Below are positions 1 through 6,500 of a stretch of DNA of 10,447 bases, piece by piece. The notes beneath the pieces were generated by a model, which was given only the letters and a program-made list of their open reading frames with translations, did no database searches and was not told where the DNA came from. The DNA comes from an uncultured Acetatifactor sp. (GTDB taxonomy: Bacteria > Bacillota > Clostridia > Lachnospirales > Lachnospiraceae), in the NCBI GenBank assembly GCA_910585665.1, contig CAJUFI010000093.1, forward strand, positions 1-10,447, written 5' to 3'. Each line of letters begins with the position of its first letter. The stretch's first letter is position 1. The position numbers and the translations under genes were made by a program.

Positions 1-775
1 TGGAGGGGCAAGTACCGGAACAGGCGCGCGATGATGGATGAGCTGGGGAGGCTTTGAAGGATTGTTTCAGGAGAGGTTCGGCTTCCTTCCTAACGATGTC
101 CAGAAGTGCATGCTGGAAAAGGACATGATTGCCAGAGCTGACCGTGAGGCACAGGGGCAGATTGAGACGCTTTTGGAGGGCGGAACCCTGGAGATACAGG
201 TGCATGAAGAGGTCACCTATGGGGACATGCAGGCCAGTGGTGAGAGCCTGTGGAACTCCCTCTATTTCACAGGATACCTGACGAAAAAAGTGAGATTTCC
301 ACGATTCATCGACATTTCTACAGATGTGCATCCCCAATGCGGAAGTAAAGACGATCTACCGGAACACGATTCTGGAGTGGTTCCGGAAGAGGATAGAGAA
401 GCAGAATTTCCGGGATCTGTACCGGGCCATGGAGGATGGGGACGCGGAAAGCTTCTACCACGGGTTTCTGGCCGGAATCCTGAGTCAGAGCCAGGACTAT
501 CTGGTGAAGTCCAACCGGGAGTCGGGCAATGGCCGTTCGGATATCTGTGTAAGGAGCCCGTCCCTGCGGGGGAAAGCGTTTGTCCTGGAATTAAAGGTCT
601 CGAACAGCATCCATGACCTGGAGGCCGATGCGGAAAAGGTCGGCCCTGCGGCAGGTATATGATAAAAAAGTATATGGATGAGCTGCAGACGGAAGGGTAT
701 CGGAAAATCGGCTGCTATGGAATCTCTTTTTATCGGAAAGACTGCGAGGTGCGGCTGGGGAAACGGGCGGAGTAA
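1..775 (+). pseudogene. Decayed AAA-ATPase-like / PD-(D/E)XK nuclease-fold gene
   Basis: Remains of a gene of the large Firmicutes/Bacteroidetes family with a predicted AAA-ATPase N-terminus and a PDDEXK_9-like C-terminal nuclease fold. Its biological role is poorly known. Family-like protein is split over reading frames: about 47-298 (frame 2; ADREAQGQIETLLEGG, VTYGDM, LWNSLYFTGYL), about 300-645 (frame 3; IPNAEV, IYRNTILEWF, FYHGFLAGIL, NRESGNGRSD, LELKVSNS), 646-669 (frame 1; LRQVYDKK) and 671-775 (frame 2; YMDELQTEGYRKIG, GISFYRKDC, stop TAA). The D of GRSD and the ELK triad are the expected nuclease-fold residues. About 80-90 residues seem missing between FGF and NDV near position 95, and about 25 between DAES and FYHG near 455. 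The Walker motifs and the rest of the ATPase domain are absent, either deleted or left of the window. The left limit is uncertain. The family call is from memory of its conserved motifs; the frame changes are directly visible. Confidence 0.8.
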
Positions 776-946
776 GGTTTCAGGAGCAACAAGCCGGTAC
801 AGGACAAAAAACTGAGGAATTATGTATAGCAATGGTATGGTATGAGTTCGCAGAGGCGGAGACCTTCGCGGATCGATGAAAAGATAGAGCAGTTCAGGGC
901 CCAGGGATGCACGCTGTTCGCGTAGGGACGGGCAGAGAGGCGGAAG

Positions 947-979
947 GGGAGCCTGGCCGGAAAGGACGGCCAGGCTCCC
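947..979. repeat. Perfect 12-bp inverted repeat (hairpin), possible terminator
   Basis: Arms 947-958 and 968-979 are perfectly complementary and GC-rich around a 9-nt loop (959-967). The structure lies 15 nt beyond the stop of the minus-strand small ORF at 994, so it could end minus-strand transcripts. Neither strand shows a proper U-tract after the stem, although the minus strand is pyrimidine-rich there, so termination is only a guess. The surrounding stretch 776-993 has no convincing gene. A 27-codon ORF at 842-925 (+) could be a further gene scrap, but nothing supports it beyond being open. Confidence 0.5.
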
Positions 980-993
980 TCTGTGCGCGGGAA

Positions 994-1260
994 TCATTTC
1001 ACGTTTTCTTTTGCGGCAGCGGAGGCCAGGGCACGGTATTTTGCCTTCTCTTCCGCCATTTCCTCCACGGTCTTGGTGTGGAGCCTAAAGCCCTTGGCGG
1101 GATGTAAGGGCAGGCGGCTGTCCGCCAGGCGCTTCTCGGCTTTCGGAATCTCTTCGCTGTACTGGGGCAGCCACTGCCTGCCCGCCACCAGCATCTCGTC
1201 CACCATCTGCCGGATCTCATTATAAATAAAACGAAAAAAATAAGACGAAAAAACGTTCAC
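994..1260 (-). CDS. Small ORF of unknown function (88 aa), possibly a C-terminal gene remnant
   Basis: The frame is open from GTG at 1260, whose bases overlap the kinase stop codon (GTGTGA), to TGA at 994-996. I do not recognise the product. The first dozen residues come from a T-rich minus-strand tract and are Phe/Tyr-rich. From about residue 15 the composition becomes protein-like, amphipathic and charged, ending in a Lys/Glu/Ala-rich helix (VEEMAEEKAKYRALAS). There is no signal peptide or membrane segment. The abrupt change in composition suggests that the 3' end of a larger gene was joined here. Alternatively, translation starts at an internal ATG (MVDEML) behind the TATAAT-like sequence in the A/T tract. 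No good Shine-Dalgarno sequence precedes the GTG. If real, it could be coupled to the kinase above it. Existence as an expressed protein is doubtful; function is unknown. Confidence 0.35.
   Translation of the reverse strand: MNVFSSYFFRFIYNEIRQMVDEMLVAGRQWLPQYSEEIPKAEKRLADSRLPLHPAKGFRLHTKTVEEMAEEKAKYRALASAAAKENVK
1226..1255. repeat. A/T tract with two ACGAAAAAA repeats
   Basis: A nearly pure A-tract on the + strand follows the 3' end of the kinase gene. The nonamer ACGAAAAAA occurs at 1231-1239 and again at 1245-1253, 14 bp apart. The base composition differs sharply from the GC-rich genes on both sides, which makes the tract a plausible junction between the regulatory locus and the degraded region to the left. 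The 1248-1253 run is also the T-tract of the weak minus-strand terminator candidate. Confidence 0.5.
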
Positions 1261-1278
1261 ACCTGTTCGGGCACAGTG
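1248..1278 (-). terminator. Weak intrinsic terminator candidate at the end of the kinase gene
   Basis: Read on the minus strand, an imperfect stem (arms 1278-1273 and 1266-1260, one bulged base, loop GCCCGA) overlaps the last codons and stop of the kinase gene. A run of six U (1253-1248) follows about 6 nt later, then a second U-rich run. The stem is short and the gap to the U-tract is longer than ideal, so termination would be partial at best. Confidence 0.3.
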
Positions 1279-3050
1279 GCAGGAAAGTCCAGGCAGATTA
1301 CCGTTCCCTGGCCTGGAGCGCTCTCTATGGAGAGTCCATATGGGCTGCCGTATAGCAGGCGCAGGCGCAGATGGATATTGGTCAGGCCGATGCCGTCATA
1401 TTTCTCGGCCAAGGACGGATCCGGGCTTTCCGGCGCATCGAGGAGCCTGCCGCGCAGACGCTCCAATTCCTCCGGGGCAATGCCGATGCCATCGTCCGCG
1501 CATCGGAAATGAATCACGGAATTGCCCCGAAGCTCGCTGGACAGGGATAGGGTCCCTTTCCCCGTCTTAGGCTCCAGCCCGTGGAAGATGGCATTTTCCA
1601 CCAGGGGCTGGAGCAGGAAACGGGGCATCTCATAATCCATGACCCTATCAGGTATGGAGATATGGAAGGTAAAGCGGTTCACGAATCGGATATCGATGAT
1701 CTGCAGATATTTCCTGATGCAGAGAAGCTCGCTGCTCACCCTCACCATAGCCTCCCCTTTGATGCTGTATCGCATGATGGCGGAGAGAGAGGAAACGGCA
1801 GTGCGGATATCCTCAATTCGTCCCAGGTAGGTCAGACCCTGGATGGCATCCAGGGTATTGTAGAGGAAATGGGGATTGATCTGGCTCTGCAGCGCCGACA
1901 GGCGCGCCTGGTGATGGGCCAGTTCAATGGCATACATGCGGGTCTGGTTCCGAAGGGCCGTGTCGGTGAGTTCGCTGATCTGATCCAGCATGAGGTTGAT
2001 TTGGTCTGCCAGATATCCCAGCTCGTTCCTTTCCTCGATCTCCACATGGTTGCGGAGGGTGTAGTCGGGGCCCCTTTTGATGAAATGGATGATTCTGTTC
2101 AGGGGGACAGTGATGCTGCTGACAGTCATGTGTCCCAGAAGGAGGTAGATGCCGAGGAGGAAGAGGACGGACAACAGGGCGAGATTGCGGAATTCCCGCA
2201 AACCGGAATCGAATTCGCGGTAAGGGACAGCGCTGGCGATCAGCCAGTCTGTGGACGGCAGGGGCGCGTACTGGCTGAGCAGGTATTTCTTACCGTCTAT
2301 CTCAGCGGAAAACAGCGCCTCCCCCCGGGAGAGGAGGGAATGTACGATATCCCTCTCTGCGGCGGCATCCGCATCCTGGCTGCGCACGATGACTTCCCCC
2401 TTATCATTGAGGATCATGAACAGGGAGCTTCCCATGGAGGAGGTATTTCTACAGGCCTCATATAGGGGATCGCAGGTTCCGATGATGATGCAGAAGCCGA
2501 GCTTCCGGTTCTCGTAAGTGCCAGTGTCATAGACGGTACGGATGTTGGCATAATAGGGGATGTCCTTGTCACCGGCATAGAGCGGCGCCATAAAGCCATC
2601 GGCGCAGTTATCCGGCAAAAAGAGGCTATATAAGCTGTCCAGCCTGTTTACCAGGGAATAATCCAGGCCGTTGAACCCATAGACTTTGCCGGTGGTATCC
2701 AGCAGCACGATATTCGTGACGCTGGAGTTGCTCCTGGCGATATCGGAGAAAAGCCTGTTCAGGGATTGTCTGTAACGCCACTTTTTCGTCTTGTTGGTCT
2801 CGCGCAGCAAATGGACAGCTGAGGAAGCATCAGCTACGGCTTCTGCCAGATAGTCGGCGGAGGCGGTAAAATCCTCGGTCTTTTGGGCCACCTGCGCCAT
2901 CATGTCGTACATATACTGCTCTTCCCTGGCGCGCAGGGATTCAAAAGTGACGTAGTAGAAGCCCACCGAAATGCCCAGGGTCATGACCACGGCTATGGCA
3001 AACAGGAGATGGATTTGATGGCTCAGGGAGAGCCGGTGGTAAAATTTCAT
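1257..3050 (-). CDS. YesM-family membrane sensor histidine kinase
   Basis: Sensor kinase that would phosphorylate the adjacent AraC-type regulator. With ATG at 3050 it has 597 residues: membrane segment about 12-34, extracytoplasmic Cache-like sensing region about 35-285, second membrane segment about 289-308, HAMP linker about 310-366, then the His_kinase/HATPase core. The phospho-acceptor is His394 in QINPHFLYNTLD, the N-box is PLVENAIFHG (482-491), and the ATP-lid glycine motifs are DDGIGI (519-524) and DGIGLTNIHLRL (552-563). These are the hallmarks of the YesM/LytS-like class. An in-frame GTG at 3077 would add nine residues and overlap the regulator gene. ATG 3050 is preferred because AAGGA lies 10 nt upstream and the membrane helix then follows a short basic N-terminus as usual. 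It lies 13 nt after the regulator stop and shares its transcript. The ligand is unknown; sugar sensing is inferred from the divergent importer. Confidence 0.93.
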   Translation of the reverse strand: MKFYHRLSLSHQIHLLFAIAVVMTLGISVGFYYVTFESLRAREEQYMYDMMAQVAQKTEDFTASADYLAEAVADASSAVHLLRETNKTKKWRYRQSLNRLFSDIARSNSSVTNIVLLDTTGKVYGFNGLDYSLVNRLDSLYSLFLPDNCADGFMAPLYAGDKDIPYYANIRTVYDTGTYENRKLGFCIIIGTCDPLYEACRNTSSMGSSLFMILNDKGEVIVRSQDADAAAERDIVHSLLSRGEALFSAEIDGKKYLLSQYAPLPSTDWLIASAVPYREFDSGLREFRNLALLSVLFLLGIYLLLGHMTVSSITVPLNRIIHFIKRGPDYTLRNHVEIEERNELGYLADQINLMLDQISELTDTALRNQTRMYAIELAHHQARLSALQSQINPHFLYNTLDAIQGLTYLGRIEDIRTAVSSLSAIMRYSIKGEAMVRVSSELLCIRKYLQIIDIRFVNRFTFHISIPDRVMDYEMPRFLLQPLVENAIFHGLEPKTGKGTLSLSSELRGNSVIHFRCADDGIGIAPEELERLRGRLLDAPESPDPSLAEKYDGIGLTNIHLRLRLLYGSPYGLSIESAPGQGTVICLDFPATVPEQV

Positions 3051-3063
3051 AAATAGCCCGTCC

Positions 3064-4206
3064 TTATTGAACCCCACAGACCTTATCGGGTTCTCCGGCC
3101 TGAAGGGATGCGTTCCTGTACTGCAGAGGCGTCATAGAGAACTGGCGCTTGAAGACGTTGTTGAAATAGTGGTAATCGTTGTAGCCCACCTGTTCCGCGA
3201 TGGCGACCACGCGCATCCGTGTGTCCCGCAGCAGACGGCTGGCCTCCCGCAGCCGCACCTCTGTGAGGTATTCGGAGAAAGACCTTCCCACCGATTTCTT
3301 GAACTGCTGGCTTAGGTAGGTATAGTTGATGCTGAAATCCTGGGCCAGATTCTGCAGGCTCAGTTCCTGACGGAAGTGGGTCTCCACATAGGCGAGGATG
3401 TCGGTCAGGCTGTCGGCCATGCCGGCGCTGACAGGGGGAAGGCGGATGACGCCGGTCTCCCCGCCCCGGTTGTCATGCTCCGTGAGGATGCGTTTCAGGG
3501 CATTCTGGAAGGCCGCCGCCTCGGGCTGCACTATGTCGTAGATCAGCAGGGCCTCTTCTTCAAACTGTTCCAGAAACGCGTGGAAGCGGTCCTCCGGACA
3601 GGGGACAGGCGCAAGGAGCAGGGCGTTCTCAGCGCTGAGGAACAGGGCTTCCCCCGGAGCGAAAGCCTCTGCCTTTCTCAGGACCGGAAGCAGGGAGGGG
3701 GCATGGATGTCCAGCAGGCCCATGGGACCGGGAGCCGCTTCCATGGGCGCTGTGCGGAGAAGAAGCCGTCCGCAGCGCTCCCTGTCGGAAAGCAGATGGG
3801 AGACAAGGGCGGAATCTCTGGCGATGCGGTCTGTAAAGACCTGACGGGAGAGCTTCTCCAGGATTCCAGGGGCATCTTCCGGCGGCACAGGCTTGAGGCA
3901 ATAGTTCAGGATGCCATAATGGATGGCCTCCCTGGCATAAGAGAAGTCGGAATATCCGGACACGATGATAAAGCTGGTCCCCACGCCTGCCTGCCGTGCC
4001 TGAGCCAGCAGCTCCAGGCCGGAGATACCCGGCATCCGTATATCCACGAAAGCAGCATCGATGTGCTGCTCTTTCAAAAGCTCCAGTGCCTTCTGCGGGT
4101 CGGAGACGGCGTTCACCTCCGTAAAGCCGTATTCCTTCCAGGGAAAGGAATACCGCAGAGATACCAGAGCCAGCTCTTCATCGTCTACCAGCAATACTCT
4201 GAACAA
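3064..4206 (-). CDS. YesN-family response regulator with AraC-type DNA-binding domain
   Basis: Cytoplasmic transcription factor, the partner of the kinase encoded just downstream. The receiver domain (about 1-120) has the acidic pair in LLVDDEE, phospho-acceptor Asp55 in FVDIRMPG and the conserved Lys105 in LKP. A variable linker of roughly 140 residues follows. The C-terminal 100 residues form a double helix-turn-helix AraC domain (LSLQNLAQDFSINYTYLSQQFK, then VVAIAEQVGYNDYHYFNNVFKRQFSMTPLQYR). The chosen start is TTG at 4206, giving MFRVLLVDDE, the usual N-terminus. AGGGG lies 8 nt upstream, and the promoter at 4226-4254 predicts a transcript beginning near 4219. A GTG at 4215 would add three residues but would have almost no leader and no spaced ribosome site. 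It probably activates the divergent importer operon; this is inferred from position and family habit. Confidence 0.93.
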   Translation of the reverse strand: MFRVLLVDDEELALVSLRYSFPWKEYGFTEVNAVSDPQKALELLKEQHIDAAFVDIRMPGISGLELLAQARQAGVGTSFIIVSGYSDFSYAREAIHYGILNYCLKPVPPEDAPGILEKLSRQVFTDRIARDSALVSHLLSDRERCGRLLLRTAPMEAAPGPMGLLDIHAPSLLPVLRKAEAFAPGEALFLSAENALLLAPVPCPEDRFHAFLEQFEEEALLIYDIVQPEAAAFQNALKRILTEHDNRGGETGVIRLPPVSAGMADSLTDILAYVETHFRQELSLQNLAQDFSINYTYLSQQFKKSVGRSFSEYLTEVRLREASRLLRDTRMRVVAIAEQVGYNDYHYFNNVFKRQFSMTPLQYRNASLQAGEPDKVCGVQ

Positions 4207-4225
4207 ATCAATCACCCCTGTCTGT

Positions 4226-4254
4226 ATTGTAGCAAGTTTTCCGGCGGATGTAAA
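4226..4254 (-). promoter_or_regulatory. Sigma-A-type promoter for the regulator-kinase operon
   Basis: On the minus strand a -35 box TTTACA (4254-4249), a 17-bp spacer and a -10 box TACAAT (4231-4226) each differ from consensus at one base. Transcription would start near 4219, only about 13 nt before the TTG start at 4206. That leaves a very short leader carrying AGGGG. Confidence 0.7.
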
Positions 4255-4316
4255 GAGGATTCCGCTGCCTGCCCCGCGGCTTTACGGCATATCTGGAGAG
4301 AAATCAGAACAAGGAA

Positions 4317-4340
4317 TGTAAAATTTACACAAAATGTACA
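4317..4340. promoter_or_regulatory. Palindromic operator-like site in the divergent control region
   Basis: A 13-bp dyad, TGTAAA and TTTACA around a single central A (4317-4329), is followed 5 bp later by the small palindrome TGTACA (4335-4340). AATGTA occurs at 4315 and again at 4333, 18 bp apart, and ATGTAAA also occurs at 4248-4254 within the -35 region of the regulator promoter. The dyad overlaps the candidate -35 box of the importer promoter, as expected of a regulator site. Which protein binds is unknown. AraC-type regulators usually prefer direct repeats, so a second regulator is possible. Confidence 0.45.
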
Positions 4341-4351
4341 AAAGATATTCT
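4324..4351 (+). promoter_or_regulatory. Candidate promoter for the importer operon
   Basis: TTTACA (4324-4329) and TATTCT (4346-4351) are separated by 16 bp. The -35 is good and the -10 is poor, as is common for activated promoters. The transcript would have a leader of about 140 nt before the first permease. A consensus TTGACA also occurs at 4420-4425, but nothing like a -10 box lies at the right distance from it. Confidence 0.4.
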
Positions 4352-4356
4352 ATTGT

Positions 4357-4398
4357 GAAAAGAACATTGAGATGATACGCTGTATGTCGAAAAGAACA
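4357..4398. repeat. 10-bp direct repeat, 32 bp apart, upstream of the importer genes
   Basis: GAAAAGAACA occurs identically at 4357-4366 and 4389-4398, an offset of 32 bp or about three helical turns, so both copies face the same side of the DNA. Spaced direct repeats suit a dimeric AraC-domain regulator such as the one encoded divergently. Against this, they lie downstream of the best promoter candidate. They would fit activation only if the real start lies nearer the gene. Confidence 0.4.
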
Positions 4399-4489
4399 CA
4401 CCACAGCTTCCCGGATATTTTGACAGGACGCGGACTGTGCGGGAGGCGGACATGCATTTGGGATTTGGGGTAAAGGGCTAAAGGAAATG

Positions 4490-4495
4490 AGGAGG
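4490..4495 (+). promoter_or_regulatory. Shine-Dalgarno AGGAGG that fixes the first permease start
   Basis: A perfect AGGAGG lies 6 nt before ATG 4502. The longer in-frame reading from ATG 4487 would place this site inside the coding region, so the downstream start is preferred. Confidence 0.8.
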
Positions 4496-4501
4496 GAGCG
4501 T

Positions 4502-5440
4502 ATGAAAGAAAATGTGGGAAAGACAGGCAAGAGGAGGCTGCTGCGGCGGACGGACATCCCCCTGTATATCATGGCGGCGCCTGCGGTGATCGTGCTGCTG
4601 GTCTTCTGTTATCTGCCGATGGCAGGGCTGATCATGGCCTTTCAGGATTACAATGTGGTCAAGGGGATCCTGGGTTCGGAGCTGGTGGGGCTGAAGAATT
4701 TTGAGTTCCTCTTCTCCACCACGGACGCCTTCGTCATCACCCGCAATACGGTCTTGTACAATCTGGCGTTCATCGTGGTGAACCTGATCCTGTCGGTGGC
4801 GCTTGCGCTGATGCTCAGCGAGCTGCGGTCGAGGAGGATGGCGAAGACATTCCAGACGATCTACATGGTGCCCTATTTCCTCTCCTGGGCGGTGGTTGCC
4901 ATCCTGGTATCCGCATTTCTGGACCGGGCCAACGGCTTTGTCAATCAGATGATACGGTCGGGGGGAGGGGACGGGCTGATCAACTGGTATCAGAGGCCTG
5001 AGATTTGGCCGTTCCTGCTGGTGTTCGTGAACGCGTGGAAGGGCATCGGCTACCAGACGGTCCTCTACCTGGCGGTGATCTCCGGCATATCGGGGGATTA
5101 TTATGAGGCGGCGACCCTGGACGGAGCCAGCAGGTTTCAGCAGGCAAGGTATATAACCATCCCTCACCTGCGATATATCATCAGCATCTCGCTGATCATG
5201 TCCATGGGCTCCATTTTCCGGGGGGATTTCGGCCTGTTCTATAACGTGACCAACAATAGCGGGGCATTGTATCCGGTGACGGATGTAATCGACACCTATA
5301 TCTACAGGGGGCTTATGTCCATGAGCAATATCGGCATGTCCACGGCGGCAGGCCTGTATCAGTCAGTAGTGGGATTTGTGCTGGTCTTGGCAGCGAACAA
5401 GGTGGTGACGAAAATCGATCCGGACAGCGCCATGTTCTGA
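4502..5440 (+). CDS. Carbohydrate ABC transporter permease, LplB/YteP-type
   Basis: Inner-membrane subunit of a carbohydrate importer, 312 residues, the normal length for the family. A basic N-terminus is followed by about six hydrophobic segments near residues 21-45, 83-106, 117-140, 168-195, 223-245 and 283-300. The cytoplasmic EAA loop that docks the ATPase is at 202-221 (EAATLDGASRFQQARYITIP), with its conserved Gly at 208. The sequence style (DIPLYIMAAPAVIVLLVFCYLPM near the start, DPDSAMF at the end) is typical of the LplB/YteP branch used for oligosaccharides from complex glycans. It heads the operon and is followed after 78 nt by the second permease. No ATPase gene is present nearby, as is common in this branch, where a shared MsmK-like ATPase serves several importers. 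Substrate is unknown. Confidence 0.93.
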   Translation: MKENVGKTGKRRLLRRTDIPLYIMAAPAVIVLLVFCYLPMAGLIMAFQDYNVVKGILGSELVGLKNFEFLFSTTDAFVITRNTVLYNLAFIVVNLILSVALALMLSELRSRRMAKTFQTIYMVPYFLSWAVVAILVSAFLDRANGFVNQMIRSGGGDGLINWYQRPEIWPFLLVFVNAWKGIGYQTVLYLAVISGISGDYYEAATLDGASRFQQARYITIPHLRYIISISLIMSMGSIFRGDFGLFYNVTNNSGALYPVTDVIDTYIYRGLMSMSNIGMSTAAGLYQSVVGFVLVLAANKVVTKIDPDSAMF

Positions 5441-5518
5441 GCACGGGAAACGAAAAACGCGGTCCGTCCGGATGTCTGCGGGCGGGTACAGGACTATGAT
5501 TGGAGGTTATGGATTGCC

Positions 5519-6442
5519 ATGAAGGATAAGACATACAGAAAAAAGGAATTGAATCAGCTGAGCATGAAGTGGAACATTGTCTTCAGCATGATTTTGTGTG
5601 TGGTGGCCCTGGCTATGGTGCTGCCCCTGGCGCTGGTGGTCATCATATCTTTTTCCAGCGAGAGCAGCATTGCCCATATCGGCTACAGCTTTTTCCCGGA
5701 GGAGCTCTCCCTGGAGGGTTACCGCTATCTCATTAAAATGGGGGATCAGCTGTTCCGCTCCTATGGGATCACCATCTTCTATACAGTGGCGGGGACGGCT
5801 CTGAGCATGGCGGTGATGTCCATGTTCGCATATGTCATCTCCGTGAGGGGCTTCTGGCTGAACAGGCCCCTTACCTGGTTCCTGTTCTTCACCATGCTTT
5901 TCAGCGGGGGGCTCGTCCCCAGCTATATCGTGAATGTGAAATACCTGCATTTGGGCGACAGCATCTGGATCTTCCTTTTGCCAGGCCTGGTCAGCGCCTA
6001 CAATGTCATCATCCTGCGGACGTTTATCCGCACTACCATACCGGAGGCACTGTTCGATGCGGCGAGGATCGATGGGGCGGGGCATTTCACCATCTTCTTC
6101 AGGATCGTCATGCCGCTGTTCAAGGCGGGGCTGGCCACGGTGGCCCTGTTCAATGTGGTGGGGCGGTGGAACGACTGGTTCACCGGAATGCTGTATGTGG
6201 AGAATCCCAACCTGATTCCCCTGCAGACGCTCCTCACAAAGCTGCAGAATTCCGTGGAGTACCTGAAGAAGAACTCAGCTGTCCTCAATACGCCGGACGG
6301 CCTGCAGCTCGCCCGGTCCGCGCCCAGCATCAGCCTGCGGATGGCCTGCACTGTGGCGGTGATTTTGCCCATGCTGTTCGCGTACCCGTTTTTCCAGAGA
6401 TTCTTCGTCAATGGATTGACGGTGGGCAGCATTAAGGAATGA
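5519..6442 (+). CDS. Carbohydrate ABC transporter permease, LplC/YtcP-type
   Basis: Second permease of the importer, 307 residues and full length, forming a heterodimer with the product of the preceding gene. About six membrane segments are visible (near 20-45, 84-108, 117-140, 148-168, 200-215 and 274-292). The EAA loop is at 176-199 (EALFDAARIDGAGHFTIFFR), with the conserved Gly at 186. The ending YPFFQRFFVNGLTVGSIKE is the usual LplC/YtcP C-terminus. GGAGG lies 12 nt before the ATG, rather far. A closer out-of-frame ATG at 5509 opens a six-codon ORF ending at 5529 that overlaps the real start and might modulate its translation. The 78-nt gap to the first permease has no clear promoter or strong hairpin, so the two are probably co-transcribed. 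Confidence 0.93.
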   Translation: MKDKTYRKKELNQLSMKWNIVFSMILCVVALAMVLPLALVVIISFSSESSIAHIGYSFFPEELSLEGYRYLIKMGDQLFRSYGITIFYTVAGTALSMAVMSMFAYVISVRGFWLNRPLTWFLFFTMLFSGGLVPSYIVNVKYLHLGDSIWIFLLPGLVSAYNVIILRTFIRTTIPEALFDAARIDGAGHFTIFFRIVMPLFKAGLATVALFNVVGRWNDWFTGMLYVENPNLIPLQTLLTKLQNSVEYLKKNSAVLNTPDGLQLARSAPSISLRMACTVAVILPMLFAYPFFQRFFVNGLTVGSIKE

Positions 6443-6445
6443 TTG

Positions 6446-6464
6446 TAAACCCATGGTTTATAAT
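6446..6464 (+). promoter_or_regulatory. Small palindrome and TATAAT before the binding-protein gene
   Basis: A dyad with 6-bp arms (TAAACC / GGTTTA, 6446-6460) directly after the second permease overlaps a consensus TATAAT at 6459-6464. No -35 box lies 16-18 bp upstream and there is no extended -10, so it is at best a weak internal promoter. Extra transcription of the binding protein would make sense, since it is usually needed in excess over the permeases. Confidence 0.3.
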
Positions 6465-6500
6465 AGAGCATTTGTCAAACAGTTCAAGGAGGGAAAAGGA

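Noticed and set aside
1581..2465. A 294-codon plus-strand frame inside the kinase gene
   Set aside because: The opposite strand encodes unmistakable kinase motifs throughout; this frame has no recognisable domain.
4248..4290. GTAAAG/CTTTAC stem as a riboswitch or attenuator in the regulator leader
   Set aside because: The segment coincides with the -35 region of a strong promoter reading into the regulator, so it would lie upstream of the transcript; the stem is also only 6 bp.
4420..4425. Consensus TTGACA as the -35 box of the importer operon
   Set aside because: The DNA 15-19 bp downstream is GC-rich and contains nothing resembling a -10 box.
3376..4473. A 365-codon plus-strand frame over the response regulator and its promoter region
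   Set aside because: It runs through the regulator's coding DNA and then the divergent promoter region, and lacks any domain signal.
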